64,000 nt of DNA from CAWDZK01 sp963726615 (GTDB lineage Bacteria; Actinomycetota; Actinomycetes; JACCUZ01), in assembly GCA_963726615.1 (NCBI GenBank), contig CAVSCX010000015.1, forward strand, positions 186,001-250,000, read 5' to 3'. Numbering within the stretch: the first letter of the stretch is position 1; each line of letters starts with the position of its first letter. Position numbers and translations under genes: made by a program. Positions 41,937 to 50,520 of this stretch are shown here, in pieces. The notes beneath the pieces are model-generated. The model searched no databases. It saw only the letters and a program-made list of their open reading frames with translations, and had not been told where the DNA came from.

Positions 41937-42905
41937 TCAGGCCGCCGGTTCCATCGCCGCTTCCACCGCCGGGCGGGACCCGGTCGGTCGCCGCCGGGAG
42001 AGCAGGCCGCGCTGCGCGAGGTTGGCTGTCACCAGGGCGCCGACGGTCAGGGCTGCGCCCAGCACCTCGACCACGCCGGGCCGGTAGCCGCGGGCGATCT
42101 CCACCGCGAAGGCCGTGAGCGTGACGCCGTTGATGAACAGGCTGGCGTTCAGCGGGCCGAGCGCGCGGACGGCTCCGTTCCAGGTCAGCACGGCGAGCAC
42201 GGCGGCGACCAGCACGACGTACCCGATCTGCGGGAGCACCGCGAGGTAGTCCCCGGCGGAGGGGTGCCCGACGTAGCCGACGTCCTCGGCGAGCAGGGTG
42301 GCCGCGAGGATCGCCACCGTCCCGCCGGCCGCGGTGAGCGTGGTGTACCGCAGGGCGGACCAGTCGGGGAACCGCGCCGCACCGCGGGTGTAGACCACCC
42401 AGGCCAGCACGCCCGACAGCACGAGCAGGCTGCCACGGCCGGCGGCGCCGTGCGCGAGCGTGGACAGGTCGCCGCGGCTGAGGACCAGCGCCACCCCGGC
42501 GAGCGCGACGATGCTGCCCAGGACGACGGCACGGGGCGGCCGGACCCGGGTCTGGGCCCAGGCCACCAGGGCGCCGAGCAGCGGCATCGTCGCCACGATC
42601 AGCGAGGCGCTCTGCGGCGGCATCGAGTCGAGCGCGACGTACGCCGGCAGGTTGAACCCGGCGAACCCGACCGCGCCCAGGAGGAACAGCTCGAGGCCGC
42701 GGCCGCCGGTGGACAGGGCGCCCCGCCCCTCGCGCCAGGCGAGCAGGGCGACGAACAGGACGGTCGCGGCGCCGTAGCGGACCAGGGTGAGGTGGAACGC
42801 GTCCACCCTGACCAGCGCCGACTTCCCGACCGCGAACATGCCGCCCCAGGCAAGCGCGGTGGTGACACCCATGACGGTGCCGGATGTGGTGCGGGACAGC
42901 GGCAT
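41937..42905 (-). CDS. EamA-family transporter (DMT superfamily)
   Basis: A 322-residue membrane protein with ten predicted helices in two EamA repeats. The first starts TSGTVMGVTTALAWGGMFAV and the second near GSLLVLSGVLAWVVYTRGAA. Typical motifs are LVRYGAATVLFVALLA, MPPQSASLIVATMPLLGALV and LGPLNASLFINGVTLTAFAV. EamA exporters move amino acids, metabolites or drugs. ATG 42905 has AGGAGGA. It is divergent from an ArsR-type regulator across 139 bases containing strong dyads and is probably its target. It converges with the MacB permease gene. Confidence 0.88.
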   Translation of the reverse strand: MPLSRTTSGTVMGVTTALAWGGMFAVGKSALVRVDAFHLTLVRYGAATVLFVALLAWREGRGALSTGGRGLELFLLGAVGFAGFNLPAYVALDSMPPQSASLIVATMPLLGALVAWAQTRVRPPRAVVLGSIVALAGVALVLSRGDLSTLAHGAAGRGSLLVLSGVLAWVVYTRGAARFPDWSALRYTTLTAAGGTVAILAATLLAEDVGYVGHPSAGDYLAVLPQIGYVVLVAAVLAVLTWNGAVRALGPLNASLFINGVTLTAFAVEIARGYRPGVVEVLGAALTVGALVTANLAQRGLLSRRRPTGSRPAVEAAMEPAA

Positions 42906-42919
42906 GCCGTTCCTCCTGC

Positions 42920-42996
42920 GTAGTTCGTCGAACACCGAACATGCGGGAAGAGGGCGCGTATTCCCGATGTTCGCAACTACGGTGAGCGGCGAACAT
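42920..42996. promoter_or_regulatory. Nested operator dyads between EamA and ArsR genes
   Basis: CGAACATGCGGGAA (42936-42949) is mirrored by TTCCCGATGTTCG (42961-42973), and GTAGTT (42920-42925) by AACTAC (42975-42980). A further GAACAT stands at 42991-42996. The three GAACAT boxes are likely half-sites for the ArsR-family protein encoded to the right. Confidence 0.6.
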
Positions 42997-43044
42997 CCTG
43001 ATCGCCGGGACGGACTGCTGGGACAGCTGCACGGAGGTGCCCTG

Positions 43045-43353
43045 ATGCGCGAGCCGAGGCACCCGGCGGTCCGCGAGCTGGACCTGACCCGGGTGCTGCA
43101 CGCCCTGTCGGACCCGACCCGGCTGCAGATCGTGCGCGAGCTCGCCCGGGCCGACGACCAGGCCTGCGGCAGCTTCTCCGTCTCGGTATCCAAGTCGACG
43201 CTGTCGCAGCACTTCTCGGTGCTGCGTGAGGCGGGCGTGATCCGGACCCGGGTCGACGGCACCCAGCGGTTCCAGACGTTGCGGCGAGCCGACCTGGACA
43301 AGCGCTTCCCCGGCCTGCTCGACGCCGTGCTCGGGGCTTCGCGCGCCCGCTAG
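43045..43353 (+). CDS. ArsR-family transcriptional regulator
   Basis: A 102-residue winged-helix protein starting MREPRHPAVRELDLTRVLHA. Core motifs are LSDPTRLQIVRELARAD, then SVSKSTLSQHFSVLREAGVI (recognition helix) and the wing RTRVDGTQRFQTLRRADLDK. The usual metal-binding ELCVC is absent; there is one Cys (DQACGSFS), so metal sensing is unlikely. GGAGGTG lies six bases before ATG 43045. It probably represses the divergent EamA exporter. Confidence 0.88.
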   Translation: MREPRHPAVRELDLTRVLHALSDPTRLQIVRELARADDQACGSFSVSVSKSTLSQHFSVLREAGVIRTRVDGTQRFQTLRRADLDKRFPGLLDAVLGASRAR

Positions 43354-43358
43354 CCGGG

Positions 43359-43364
43359 TAGCGT
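43359..43364 (+). promoter_or_regulatory. -10 box TAGCGT before the AcuC-like gene
   Basis: TAGCGT stands seven bases before ATG 43372 and no ribosome site is seen, pointing to a leaderless mRNA. It begins six bases after the ArsR stop codon. Confidence 0.45.
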
Positions 43365-43371
43365 GCCGAGC

Positions 43372-44559
43372 ATGAGCGCGTCGGTCCTGGTCCCGTGGAC
43401 CGACGCCCTGGTGAGCTACGACTTCGGTCACGACCATCCGCTCAACCCGTTGCGGGTGGACCTCACGATGCGGCTCGCACGCGAGCTGGGGGTGCTCGAC
43501 CAGCCGAGCGTCACGATGGTCGTGCCCGAGCCGGCCACCGATGACGAGCTCCTTCTCGTGCACGACAAGGACTACATCCAGGCCGTCAAGGCGGCCGGCG
43601 AGGACCCGGCGAGCGCCGACGGGTCGCGGGGGATCGGGACGCCCGACACGCCTGCCTTCCGGCACATGCACGAGGCCGGGGCCCTGGTGGTCGGCGCGAC
43701 GCTGGCAGCCGCCCGCGCGGTGTGGACCGGCGCGGCCGAGCACGGCGTCAACGTCGCCGGCGGGTTGCACCACGCGATGCCCGCGGCCGGCAGCGGCTTC
43801 TGTGTCTACAACGACCCGGCGGTGGCCATCGCCTGGATGCTCGAGCAGGGCGCCGAACGGATCGCCTACGTCGACGTCGACGTGCACCACGGCGACGGTG
43901 TCGAGCGGGCGTTCTGGGACGAGCCGCGGGTCCTCACGGTCTCGGTGCACGAGAGCGGCCGGTGGCTGTTCCCGGGCACCGGGTTCCCCGACGACTGCGG
44001 GGGGCCGCGAGCCGATGGCTTGGCGGTCAACCTCGCGCTGCCCCCCGGCACCACCGACAACGCCTGGCTGCGCGCCTTCCACGCCGTCGTGCCGGCCCTG
44101 CTTGCCGAGTTCCGCCCGCAGGTGCTCGTGACCCAGCACGGCTGCGACAGCCACCTGCTGGACCCGTTGGCGCACCTGGGCCTCACCCTCGACGCCCAGC
44201 GGGCGTCGTACGCGGCTCTGCACCGGTGGGCGCACGAGCACGCCGGTGGCCGGTGGCTCGCGACCGGCGGCGGGGGCTACGAGCTTGCCCAGGTGGTGCC
44301 ACGGGCGTGGACCCACCTCCTCGCCGAGGCGGCCGGGCACCCGGTACCCCCGGAGACGCCGGTGCCGGAGTCCTGGCGCGCGTACGTCGAGGAGCGGTAC
44401 GGGCTTGCCGCTCCCCAGCGGATGACCGACGGGGCCACGCCGCGGTGGCGGGACTGGTCGGAGGGCTACGACCCCGCCGACGCCGTCGACCGCGCCGTCC
44501 TGGCCACCCGCAGAGCGGTCTTCCCGGCCCTGGGTCTCGGCGGGCTGCTCGACCTGTGA
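43372..44559 (+). CDS. acuC: AcuC-like histone-deacetylase-fold protein
   Basis: A 395-residue member of the arginase/deacetylase superfamily. It has HPLNPLRVDLTMRLARELG at the N-terminus, GGLHHAMPAAGSGFCVYNDP (His pair) and AYVDVDVHHGDGVERAFWDE (Asp-x-His zinc ligands). VTQHGCDSHLLDPLAHLGLT and ATGGGGYELAQV complete the active site. AcuC removes acetyl groups from lysines; in Bacillus it controls acetyl-CoA synthetase. Its stop overlaps the next start in a GTGA, so the two are cotranslated. The AcuC-phosphatase-BdtA order is also what I recall from Streptomyces. Confidence 0.88.
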   Translation: MSASVLVPWTDALVSYDFGHDHPLNPLRVDLTMRLARELGVLDQPSVTMVVPEPATDDELLLVHDKDYIQAVKAAGEDPASADGSRGIGTPDTPAFRHMHEAGALVVGATLAAARAVWTGAAEHGVNVAGGLHHAMPAAGSGFCVYNDPAVAIAWMLEQGAERIAYVDVDVHHGDGVERAFWDEPRVLTVSVHESGRWLFPGTGFPDDCGGPRADGLAVNLALPPGTTDNAWLRAFHAVVPALLAEFRPQVLVTQHGCDSHLLDPLAHLGLTLDAQRASYAALHRWAHEHAGGRWLATGGGGYELAQVVPRAWTHLLAEAAGHPVPPETPVPESWRAYVEERYGLAAPQRMTDGATPRWRDWSEGYDPADAVDRAVLATRRAVFPALGLGGLLDL

Positions 44560-45371
44560 CACACCCCATCGACGGCGCCGCGCCGACCCGCGACGAGCTG
44601 CGCGACCACCTGGTCGCCGCACTCATCGCCGGTGACGTCCGCACCACCCGCGAGGACAACCTGCTCAAGTTCGGCCTGTTCGCCGGCCGGGTGCCGAAGG
44701 CGATGTTCGGTCTCGAGCCCGCCGGCCGGTGGAACCTGGACGACGTGCTCGACCTGATGGTCGCCAGGGTCGGCGTCTCGCCGGACCGCGCCCACCTGCG
44801 CGGCGCGGACCGCATCGACCCCGACCTGACGCTCGACGGGCTCGACCGGATGGCCGAGCACCTGGCCCGAGCCGGCCGCGACCGGTCCCGGGTCCTGCTG
44901 GCGACGGGGCACCCCGCCGGCTTGCTGGTCGTGCACATGGCGGTCGCGGCGGCGCTGCGGGCGGCCGGCGCCACGGTGCTGACCCCGGGCGCCGGTTTCG
45001 AGTACCAGACGGTGACGCGATGGGGGAAGTCCGATCGGCACGTCCGCTACGTCGGCGAGGTGGCTGTGGTGAGCAGCGTGGGCAACCTCAACCACACCCA
45101 CTCGCCCGAGCCGATGCGCGGCATCCTGGCCGCGCTGACTGCTACGGGCGAGGCGTTGCCCGACCTGGTCGTGGCCGACCACGGCTGGGCGGGGGCGGCC
45201 GGCCAGGCGGGGATCACCTCGATCGGGTTCGCCGACAGCAACGACCCGGCGCTGTTCGTCGGGGAGGCCGAGGGCACGGTGGCGGTGTCGGTCCCGCTGG
45301 ACGACAACGTCCCCCCGCACCGGTACGCCCCCATGACGGCGTACCTCCTGCGCACTGCCGGCTTGGCCTGA
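44556..45371 (+). CDS. Conserved actinobacterial phosphatase-like protein
   Basis: A 271-residue soluble protein starting at GTG 44556. Helices RDELRDHLVAALIAGDVRTT and FAGRVPKAMFGLEPAGRWNL lead into a Rossmann-like part with VLLATGHPAGLLVVHMAVAA, TVLTPGAGFEYQTVTRWGKS and LPDLVVADHGWAGAAGQAGI. It ends with FADSNDPALFVGEAEGTVAV. Streptomyces relatives next to AcuC are labelled phosphatases, but I do not see a canonical catalytic signature, so activity is unproven. It is cotranscribed with acuC. Confidence 0.65.
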   Translation: MTHPIDGAAPTRDELRDHLVAALIAGDVRTTREDNLLKFGLFAGRVPKAMFGLEPAGRWNLDDVLDLMVARVGVSPDRAHLRGADRIDPDLTLDGLDRMAEHLARAGRDRSRVLLATGHPAGLLVVHMAVAAALRAAGATVLTPGAGFEYQTVTRWGKSDRHVRYVGEVAVVSSVGNLNHTHSPEPMRGILAALTATGEALPDLVVADHGWAGAAGQAGITSIGFADSNDPALFVGEAEGTVAVSVPLDDNVPPHRYAPMTAYLLRTAGLA

Positions 45372-45436
45372 CCCGAGCCGACGCCTCCGCGAAACGCTCC
45401 CGGTACGCCGGGAACCGGACCTCGGCCCCGGCGTGT

Positions 45437-45452
45437 CGGGAGCGCGCTCCCG
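45437..45452. terminator. Perfect 16-bp GC palindrome
   Basis: CGGGAGCG followed by CGCTCCCG, 66 bases after the phosphatase-like gene. It may end the acuC transcript or be a regulatory dyad for the BdtA-like gene. The rest of this 230-base gap (45372-45601) contains a candidate -10 TACGCT at 45519-45524 and GC-rich inverted repeats of lower quality. Confidence 0.3.
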
Positions 45453-45601
45453 GTGCTCCGGACGGGTGAGCCGGAACCCGTTCCTGGTCACCCCTTTCCC
45501 ACGAGGCACATCCGCACCTACGCTGGAGGCCAGAGCGCGTACGCCTTTCGCGCACCGGTGGGGAAGCCGGCGCCCGTCACGTGCTGAAGGTCCGGTGCGT
45601 C

Positions 45602-45814
45602 ATGCCTGCTCAGGGTCCCAAGGACCGTCCGTTGTCCGAGGTCACGTTCCTGACCGTCGCCGAAGTGGCGTCGGTCATGCGTGTCTCCAAGATGACCGTC
45701 TACCGCCTCGTGCACGCGGGCACGCTGCCGGCCGTCCGGGTCGGCCGGTCCTTCCGGGTCCCGGAGAAGGCCGTGCACGACTACCTGGACCAGTCCTACG
45801 TCGAGACGGCGTAG
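45602..45814 (+). CDS. BdtA-like small HTH protein (excisionase/MerR-type)
   Basis: A 70-residue DNA-binding protein starting MPAQGPKDRPLSEVTFLTVA. The HTH-17 domain reads FLTVAEVASVMRVSKMTVYR and LVHAGTLPAVRVGRSFRVPE, with a final AVHDYLDQSYVETA. It closely matches the Streptomyces BdtA (SCO3328) type, which I recall as a target of the developmental repressor BldD. It is not BldC, whose recognition helix differs. Its place near bldN supports a developmental or cell-cycle role. A terminator follows at 45842. Confidence 0.8.
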   Translation: MPAQGPKDRPLSEVTFLTVAEVASVMRVSKMTVYRLVHAGTLPAVRVGRSFRVPEKAVHDYLDQSYVETA

Positions 45815-45841
45815 CTCCGGCTGGCGCAGCGCACGGAGAGA

Positions 45842-45878
45842 GCCCCCGCCCACCCCCTGCCGTCGGGTGAGCGGGGGC
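45842..45878. terminator. Bidirectional hairpin terminator
   Basis: GCCCCCGCCCACCC (45842-45855) pairs with GGGTGAGCGGGGGC (45865-45878) with one mismatch and a nine-base loop. It separates the BdtA-like gene from the convergent protease gene and could serve both. Confidence 0.7.
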
Positions 45879-45903
45879 CGTCTCGTCCCCCGTTCCGGCC
45901 GCT

Positions 45904-48900
45904 CTACCCGGCGTCGGACGCCGTCAGGCTGAACGGCACGTCGGCTCCGGTCCACAGGTGCGTCAGCACGTAGGCCGTGCCGCCGGGGATCACCCCCGAC
46001 TCGTCCGCCCCGGAGGTGGCGATCGACCCGAGCAGAGTGCAGTCCGCTGCGTAGAAGTACAGGTCGAGGTCGTGCCCGGCGGGCGTCTCCTCGCCGGTCA
46101 CCGTCACCACGTGGACGCCGTCGCCGAACCCGCTCGGCAGGGTGCTCACCCAGCCGTCCACGCCCTGCGACGCCGGCGGGGCGGTGCAGGTCTGCTCGAA
46201 CTCGTTGCCGGTCACGCCGCTGAGGCTCTGCAGGCCGGTCGGGTCGCCGGCGGACGGGTTGCCGACCGCGATCGTGCCCGAGTCCGTGAACGGCTGGTCC
46301 GGTGCCGGTGCCACCGGCTCGACCCCCTTGGCCACGCCGAAGACCTGCAGCTCGGCCGCCTGGGCGTACTTCAAGGTCTCACCCTGCACCGAGTCGATGA
46401 AGAACCGCACAAAGCTCGCCTTGGTCGGTGACGCCAGGCTGAACGTGGCGTAGTTCAGGTCCGGCGCGGTCGGCCGCGGGGTCTGGTAGCCGAAGCCACC
46501 GGTCTTCACGGTCTTCCACAGCACCCCGTCGTCGGACACCTGGAAGGTGAAGTCCTTGAGCGCGGCGAACCGGCTCGCAACGGTGTTCTTGAAGGCGCTG
46601 ACCTGGATCCGCTCGATCGTCGACGACTTGGCCAGCTTGACTGTCACCCGCTCGTCCGAGCCGTCGTTGTACGGCGAGGTCCCCTTCTGGGTGCTCCACA
46701 CGCTGGCGGCGGTGTCGTCGAGGAGGAACGTCGCCGGCAGGCCCGCGTCCTCGCTGCTGGCCGAGACGATCGTGGCCCCGGAGGCGAGCGAGGTGAGGTT
46801 CGGTGCGAGCGAGAACTTCAGCGACGTGATGCGGCCGGCCTTGACCGAGACGCCCCGGAACCGCTGCGCGCCGAAGCCGGGCGCCTGGATGAGCAGGTCG
46901 TAGCTGCCGGCGGCCATCTTGGCGCCGAAGCCACCGGTGTCGGAGGTGCGCACCAGGGGGCTCACGCGGGCCTCGAACTCGCCCACGATCACCTTGGCGT
47001 TCTTCACGGCGCTGCCGGTGGCGGCGTTCACCACCGTGCCGACGAGGGTGCCGTTGCGCGAGCTCGACGCGTGGTCGAACCCGGGCTGCGGCTCGGTGTC
47101 GTCTCCGGTCGCGGACGAGGCCGACGCTCCGGCACCGCGATGGGCGAAGACGGTCCAGATCGTGTCGGAGTTGTCGCCGTGGTAGCGGTCGGCGTCGGCC
47201 GTCAGGATGGCGTCCCGCATGTCGAGGAACGACGGGTCAGGCGCCGACAGCGGCATCGCGTCGGTCACCAGCCGGGCCGACACCTCGGAGCCCTTCGCCT
47301 CGCCGTACTGCGCCACGAGCTTCTTGCGCAGCTCCCACAGCGTCGCGGTCCAGATCTCGCCGTCGGCGTGCACCTCGGGACCCGTGAGGTCGTAGCCGAT
47401 GTCACCGAAGCTCGTGGGGTTGTCGTCGTAGGCCCAGTTGCGGATGCCGCGAACGGGGTTGCCGGTGACGTACTCGCCGACGACCGACGTGGAGTACAGG
47501 CCCTCACGGTGCAGGTAGTTGAGGCCGTACCAGTCGCCCCAGCCCTCACCCATCGAGCCGGCCTGGTGCGAGCCGAGCGCCTCGCCGCCCGCGACGTAGC
47601 GGGTCGACAGGCCGTGCGCGTACTCGTGCTCGATCACGGACGCGTCGAAGTTGCCGTCGGAGTACGGCCCCTCGAACGCGTCGTTGATCGGCTCCCAGAG
47701 GAACATGCCGCTCCACGAGGGGATGCCGTCGGGCAGCGGAAGGAAGTACGCGTTGTCGCGGCCGGTGTAGGTGGGCGCGCCACCGCTGGCCGCACCGGCG
47801 TGCACCAGCCCGAGCACCGGGTCGCCGCCGTCGGTCTGGAAGTTGCCGGCCGACTCGGTGAAGCCGAAGTCGTAGAACTCGTCGTGGATCCGGTTGTGCT
47901 GCCAGAACAGGTTGGTGGCGGCAGGCTCCATGTCCAGGGCGTAGGACGGCGGCACCGCCGCGCCGTTCGTGCGCTGCCAGTTCATGCCGTAGGCGTAGTT
48001 GAACTGGCTGGTCGGGCTGACCGGCCGCGGGGCCTGGTCGGCCGGCGCCAGGAAGTTGGAGTAGTTGGCGTAGGTGTTGGCGTTGTTGCCGAAGGTCGTC
48101 GGCCCCCCCACACCCGCGAGGCCGGTCGGGTCGGTGTAGCCGGACGGCGACTCGGCCGTCGGGCCGAAGGACCTGATGACCGGTTGGCCGCCCTTCGGCG
48201 CCCCGGGGAAGTTCTCGTAGACGGTGCCCTCGGACTCGTTCTTCACCAGGCTCTGCTTCCACAGCACGGCGCCCGAGTCGGCATCGACGACGGTGTCCCA
48301 GGCCTGGTCGAGCTTCTCGACAAGGAGGACCCGGTAGGCGGCGCGTGCGCCGTCAGCGGTCGGGAAGACGGCCTTCTGCGCATACGACGACGCGGCGAAC
48401 GGGCCCTTGGCGAACGTCGTCCAGCCGGCGGTGTCACCGGTCGCCTCCGGGACCAGCGAGGTGCCCGTCAGCTTCTTCGCCACGGCACCGAGCGCCTGAC
48501 CGGCGGACATCGCCCACGAGCCGGCCAGCTGCGACCCGCGCGTGGGGTTGCCGGCGTACGACAGCACCTTGCCGTCCTTGGTGACGGCGACGTCGAGCCG
48601 GCCGCCCTGAACGGCCGCGACACCGTCGAACACCTGCGCGAACGTCACCACGTGCGTGCCGGTGCCGGGCAGTGCGTGGTCCCGGGTGACAGTCATCGCG
48701 GCGACCTGGGCGGCGGACATGCCGAAGGCCCCGCGGTTGTCTGCGACCCAGCCGCGGGCCACGTCCGACGCCGCGCCGCTGCGTGCGCCGGTGAGGTAGC
48801 CCTGGGTCCCCATGATGGTGCGGGGGGTCCCGAACCGCGGGTCCCACGTCGCACGGGTGCCCTGCGGGGCTGCCGCGAGCAGGCTGCGTACGGCGTCGAG

Positions 48901-49089
48901 CTGGGCCTGGGTCGGCGGCAGGGCCGCGGTCACGGCCCGGCTGTCGGAGGCCGACTGGTCCGCGGCGCCGGCCGCGCTCGGCAGGTCGCCGACAGCAGCG
49001 CCGGCGGGTGCCGTAGGCAGGATCGCTGCCGTGACGGCGAGAACCGCCCCGGCCGCCAACAGGTGGCGAGGGCGTGGTGATGTCCGCAC
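45904..49089 (-). CDS. Secreted M36 (fungalysin-type) metalloprotease with accessory domains
   Basis: A 1061-residue exported zinc protease. GTG 49089 has GGAGG seven bases upstream and gives a signal peptide ending near AGAAVG. A propeptide (FTP-like) covers about residues 60-250. The M36 catalytic domain has ASVIEHEYAHGLSTRY (HEYAH, zinc and Glu) and AGSMGEGWGDWYGLNYL (third ligand Glu). LFWQHNRIHDEFYDFGF is also typical. C-terminal domains are a carboxypeptidase-regulatory-like fold (GTVVNAATGSAVKNAKVIVG), a discoidin/F5-8C-like domain (PATFLLDDTAASVWSTQ, FKNTVASRFAALKDFTFQVS) and a final beta domain with two Cys pairs. It would digest extracellular protein. Confidence 0.9.
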   Translation of the reverse strand: MRTSPRPRHLLAAGAVLAVTAAILPTAPAGAAVGDLPSAAGAADQSASDSRAVTAALPPTQAQLDAVRSLLAAAPQGTRATWDPRFGTPRTIMGTQGYLTGARSGAASDVARGWVADNRGAFGMSAAQVAAMTVTRDHALPGTGTHVVTFAQVFDGVAAVQGGRLDVAVTKDGKVLSYAGNPTRGSQLAGSWAMSAGQALGAVAKKLTGTSLVPEATGDTAGWTTFAKGPFAASSYAQKAVFPTADGARAAYRVLLVEKLDQAWDTVVDADSGAVLWKQSLVKNESEGTVYENFPGAPKGGQPVIRSFGPTAESPSGYTDPTGLAGVGGPTTFGNNANTYANYSNFLAPADQAPRPVSPTSQFNYAYGMNWQRTNGAAVPPSYALDMEPAATNLFWQHNRIHDEFYDFGFTESAGNFQTDGGDPVLGLVHAGAASGGAPTYTGRDNAYFLPLPDGIPSWSGMFLWEPINDAFEGPYSDGNFDASVIEHEYAHGLSTRYVAGGEALGSHQAGSMGEGWGDWYGLNYLHREGLYSTSVVGEYVTGNPVRGIRNWAYDDNPTSFGDIGYDLTGPEVHADGEIWTATLWELRKKLVAQYGEAKGSEVSARLVTDAMPLSAPDPSFLDMRDAILTADADRYHGDNSDTIWTVFAHRGAGASASSATGDDTEPQPGFDHASSSRNGTLVGTVVNAATGSAVKNAKVIVGEFEARVSPLVRTSDTGGFGAKMAAGSYDLLIQAPGFGAQRFRGVSVKAGRITSLKFSLAPNLTSLASGATIVSASSEDAGLPATFLLDDTAASVWSTQKGTSPYNDGSDERVTVKLAKSSTIERIQVSAFKNTVASRFAALKDFTFQVSDDGVLWKTVKTGGFGYQTPRPTAPDLNYATFSLASPTKASFVRFFIDSVQGETLKYAQAAELQVFGVAKGVEPVAPAPDQPFTDSGTIAVGNPSAGDPTGLQSLSGVTGNEFEQTCTAPPASQGVDGWVSTLPSGFGDGVHVVTVTGEETPAGHDLDLYFYAADCTLLGSIATSGADESGVIPGGTAYVLTHLWTGADVPFSLTASDAG

Positions 49090-49229
49090 TGGTGTCCTCC
49101 GGGAGGGTGGTCCCGAGCCTGGGCGCCCGAGGTGTCGCAGGGCCCAACGAGCCGACGTGAGCGAGGTCACGTTCCCCGGGCCGGGACCTGCGGTCCGCCG
49201 CCGGATCGCGCCCGGCACGGAACGGCGGG

Positions 49230-49235
49230 TACGCT
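49230..49235 (+). promoter_or_regulatory. -10 box TACGCT before the bS22 gene
   Basis: TACGCT about 75 bases upstream of GTG 49310 is the best -10 candidate in the 220-base divergent gap (49090-49309). The leader holds a GAGG site five bases before the GTG. Confidence 0.4.
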
Positions 49236-49309
49236 CGGGGCCCAGGCGTGGCGCCCGTGCGCCACCGGCACCAGTGCCATCTCCTGCAGCACCGACTCGA
49301 AGAGGTCCC

Positions 49310-49408
49310 GTGGGTTCCGTCATCAAGAAGCGCCGCAAGCGCATGGCGAAGAAGAAGCATCGCAAGCTGCTGAAGAAGACCCGCGTCCAGCGGCGCAACA
49401 AGAAGTAG
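49310..49408 (+). CDS. Ribosomal protein bS22 (AURKAIP1/COX24-domain peptide)
   Basis: A 32-residue, extremely basic protein: VGSVIKKRRKRMAKKKHRKL then LKKTRVQRRNKK. It matches the actinobacterial bS22, a small-subunit protein seen in mycobacterial ribosome structures and related to mitochondrial AURKAIP1/COX24. The typical actinobacterial C-terminus RRKLGK is replaced by RRNKK. It has GAGGT before GTG 49310, and the epimerase-like gene follows 49 bases later. Confidence 0.9.
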   Translation: MGSVIKKRRKRMAKKKHRKLLKKTRVQRRNKK

Positions 49409-49457
49409 CCGCCGCCCTTCGTCGGGGCGGAGTCGAACGGCGCCAGGGAGGAGCGCG

Positions 49458-50520
49458 GTGGGCCGGGTCGTGATGGTCACCGGAGTGTCGCGTTACCTCG
49501 GCGGCCGGTTCACCCAGCTGCTGCAGGCCGACCCCGACATCTCCCGCGTCATCGGCGTGGACGTCGTCCCGCCCAAGACCGACCTCGGCGACGCCGAGTT
49601 CGTGCGGGCCGACATCCGCAACCCCGTCATCGGGAAGGTGATCGCCCGGGCCGAGGTCGACACCGTGGTGCACATGGCGGTCCTCGCGACACCGCTCGAC
49701 GCGGGCGGCCGGACGATGATGAAGGAGATCAACGTCATCGGCACCATGCAGCTGCTGGCTGCGTGCCAGAAGGCGCCCTCGGTCCGCAAGCTGGTGGTGA
49801 AGTCGTCGACCGCCGTCTACGGCTCGTCGCCCCAGGACCCGGCGATGTTCACCGAGGACCTCGAGCCCAATGCGATGGCGCGCAGCGGCTACGCGAAGGA
49901 CTCGGTCGAGGTCGAGGGGTACGTCCGAGGCTTCGCCCGCCGCCGCCCCGACGTGTCCGTGACGACCCTGCGGTTCGCCAACTTCGTCGGGCCGAAGGTC
50001 AGCACCCCGCTCACGGGCGTACTTCTCGCTGCCGGTGGTGCCGACGGTGCTGGGCTTCGACCCGCGGGTGCAGTTCGTGCACGAGCGCGACGGTCTCGAG
50101 GTCCTGTGGCGGACCACGCTGGGCGAGCACCCGGGCACGTTCAACATCGCAGGCAGCGGCGTGATGACTCTGTCGCAGGCGATCCGTCGCGCCGGGCGGC
50201 CGAGCATCCCGCTGCCGCAGCCGGCTGCACCGTGGATCGGCCAGGCGATGCGCCGGCTGGGCCTGGCGGACTTCTCCGCCGAGCAGGTGCGGTTCCTGAC
50301 CTACGGCCGGGTCGTCGACACCTCCCGGATGCGTGACCTGCTGGGCTTTGCGCCGCGCTACTCGACGCGGGAGGCCTTCGACGACTTCGTCCGGGGTCAG
50401 CAGCTGCACGGCCCGCTCTCGGCCGACGTCGTCGGGGCGGTCGAGGACAAGGTCGTCGACGCGTTGTCGTCCGCCGCGGGCCGCGCGGGTGCCGGTCGCC
50501 GGGCGGTGCCACATGGCTGA
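49458..50520 (+). pseudogene. NAD-dependent epimerase/dehydratase gene with a one-base frameshift
   Basis: The first 187 codons from GTG 49458 (good AGGGAGGAG site) encode an extended SDR: MVTGVSRYLGGRFTQLLQAD (a GxxxxLG variant of the nucleotide loop), VVHMAVLATPLD, and catalytic YAKDSVE. At GGG 50015-50017 the frame breaks. The protein resumes in the +1 frame as YFSLPVVPTVLGFDPRVQFV and runs to 50520 with GTFNIAGSGVMTLSQAIRRA. One extra G explains the break (TPLT-A-YFSLP). The repaired protein would be about 353 residues, normal for the family. Either a sequence error or a recent mutation; no other damage is seen. The acyltransferase start overlaps its end by eight bases. Confidence 0.8.

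Noticed and set aside
45602..45814. BldC identity for the small HTH protein
   Set aside because: The recognition helix VSKMTVYRLVHAG and the C-terminal sequence fit the BdtA type, not BldC.
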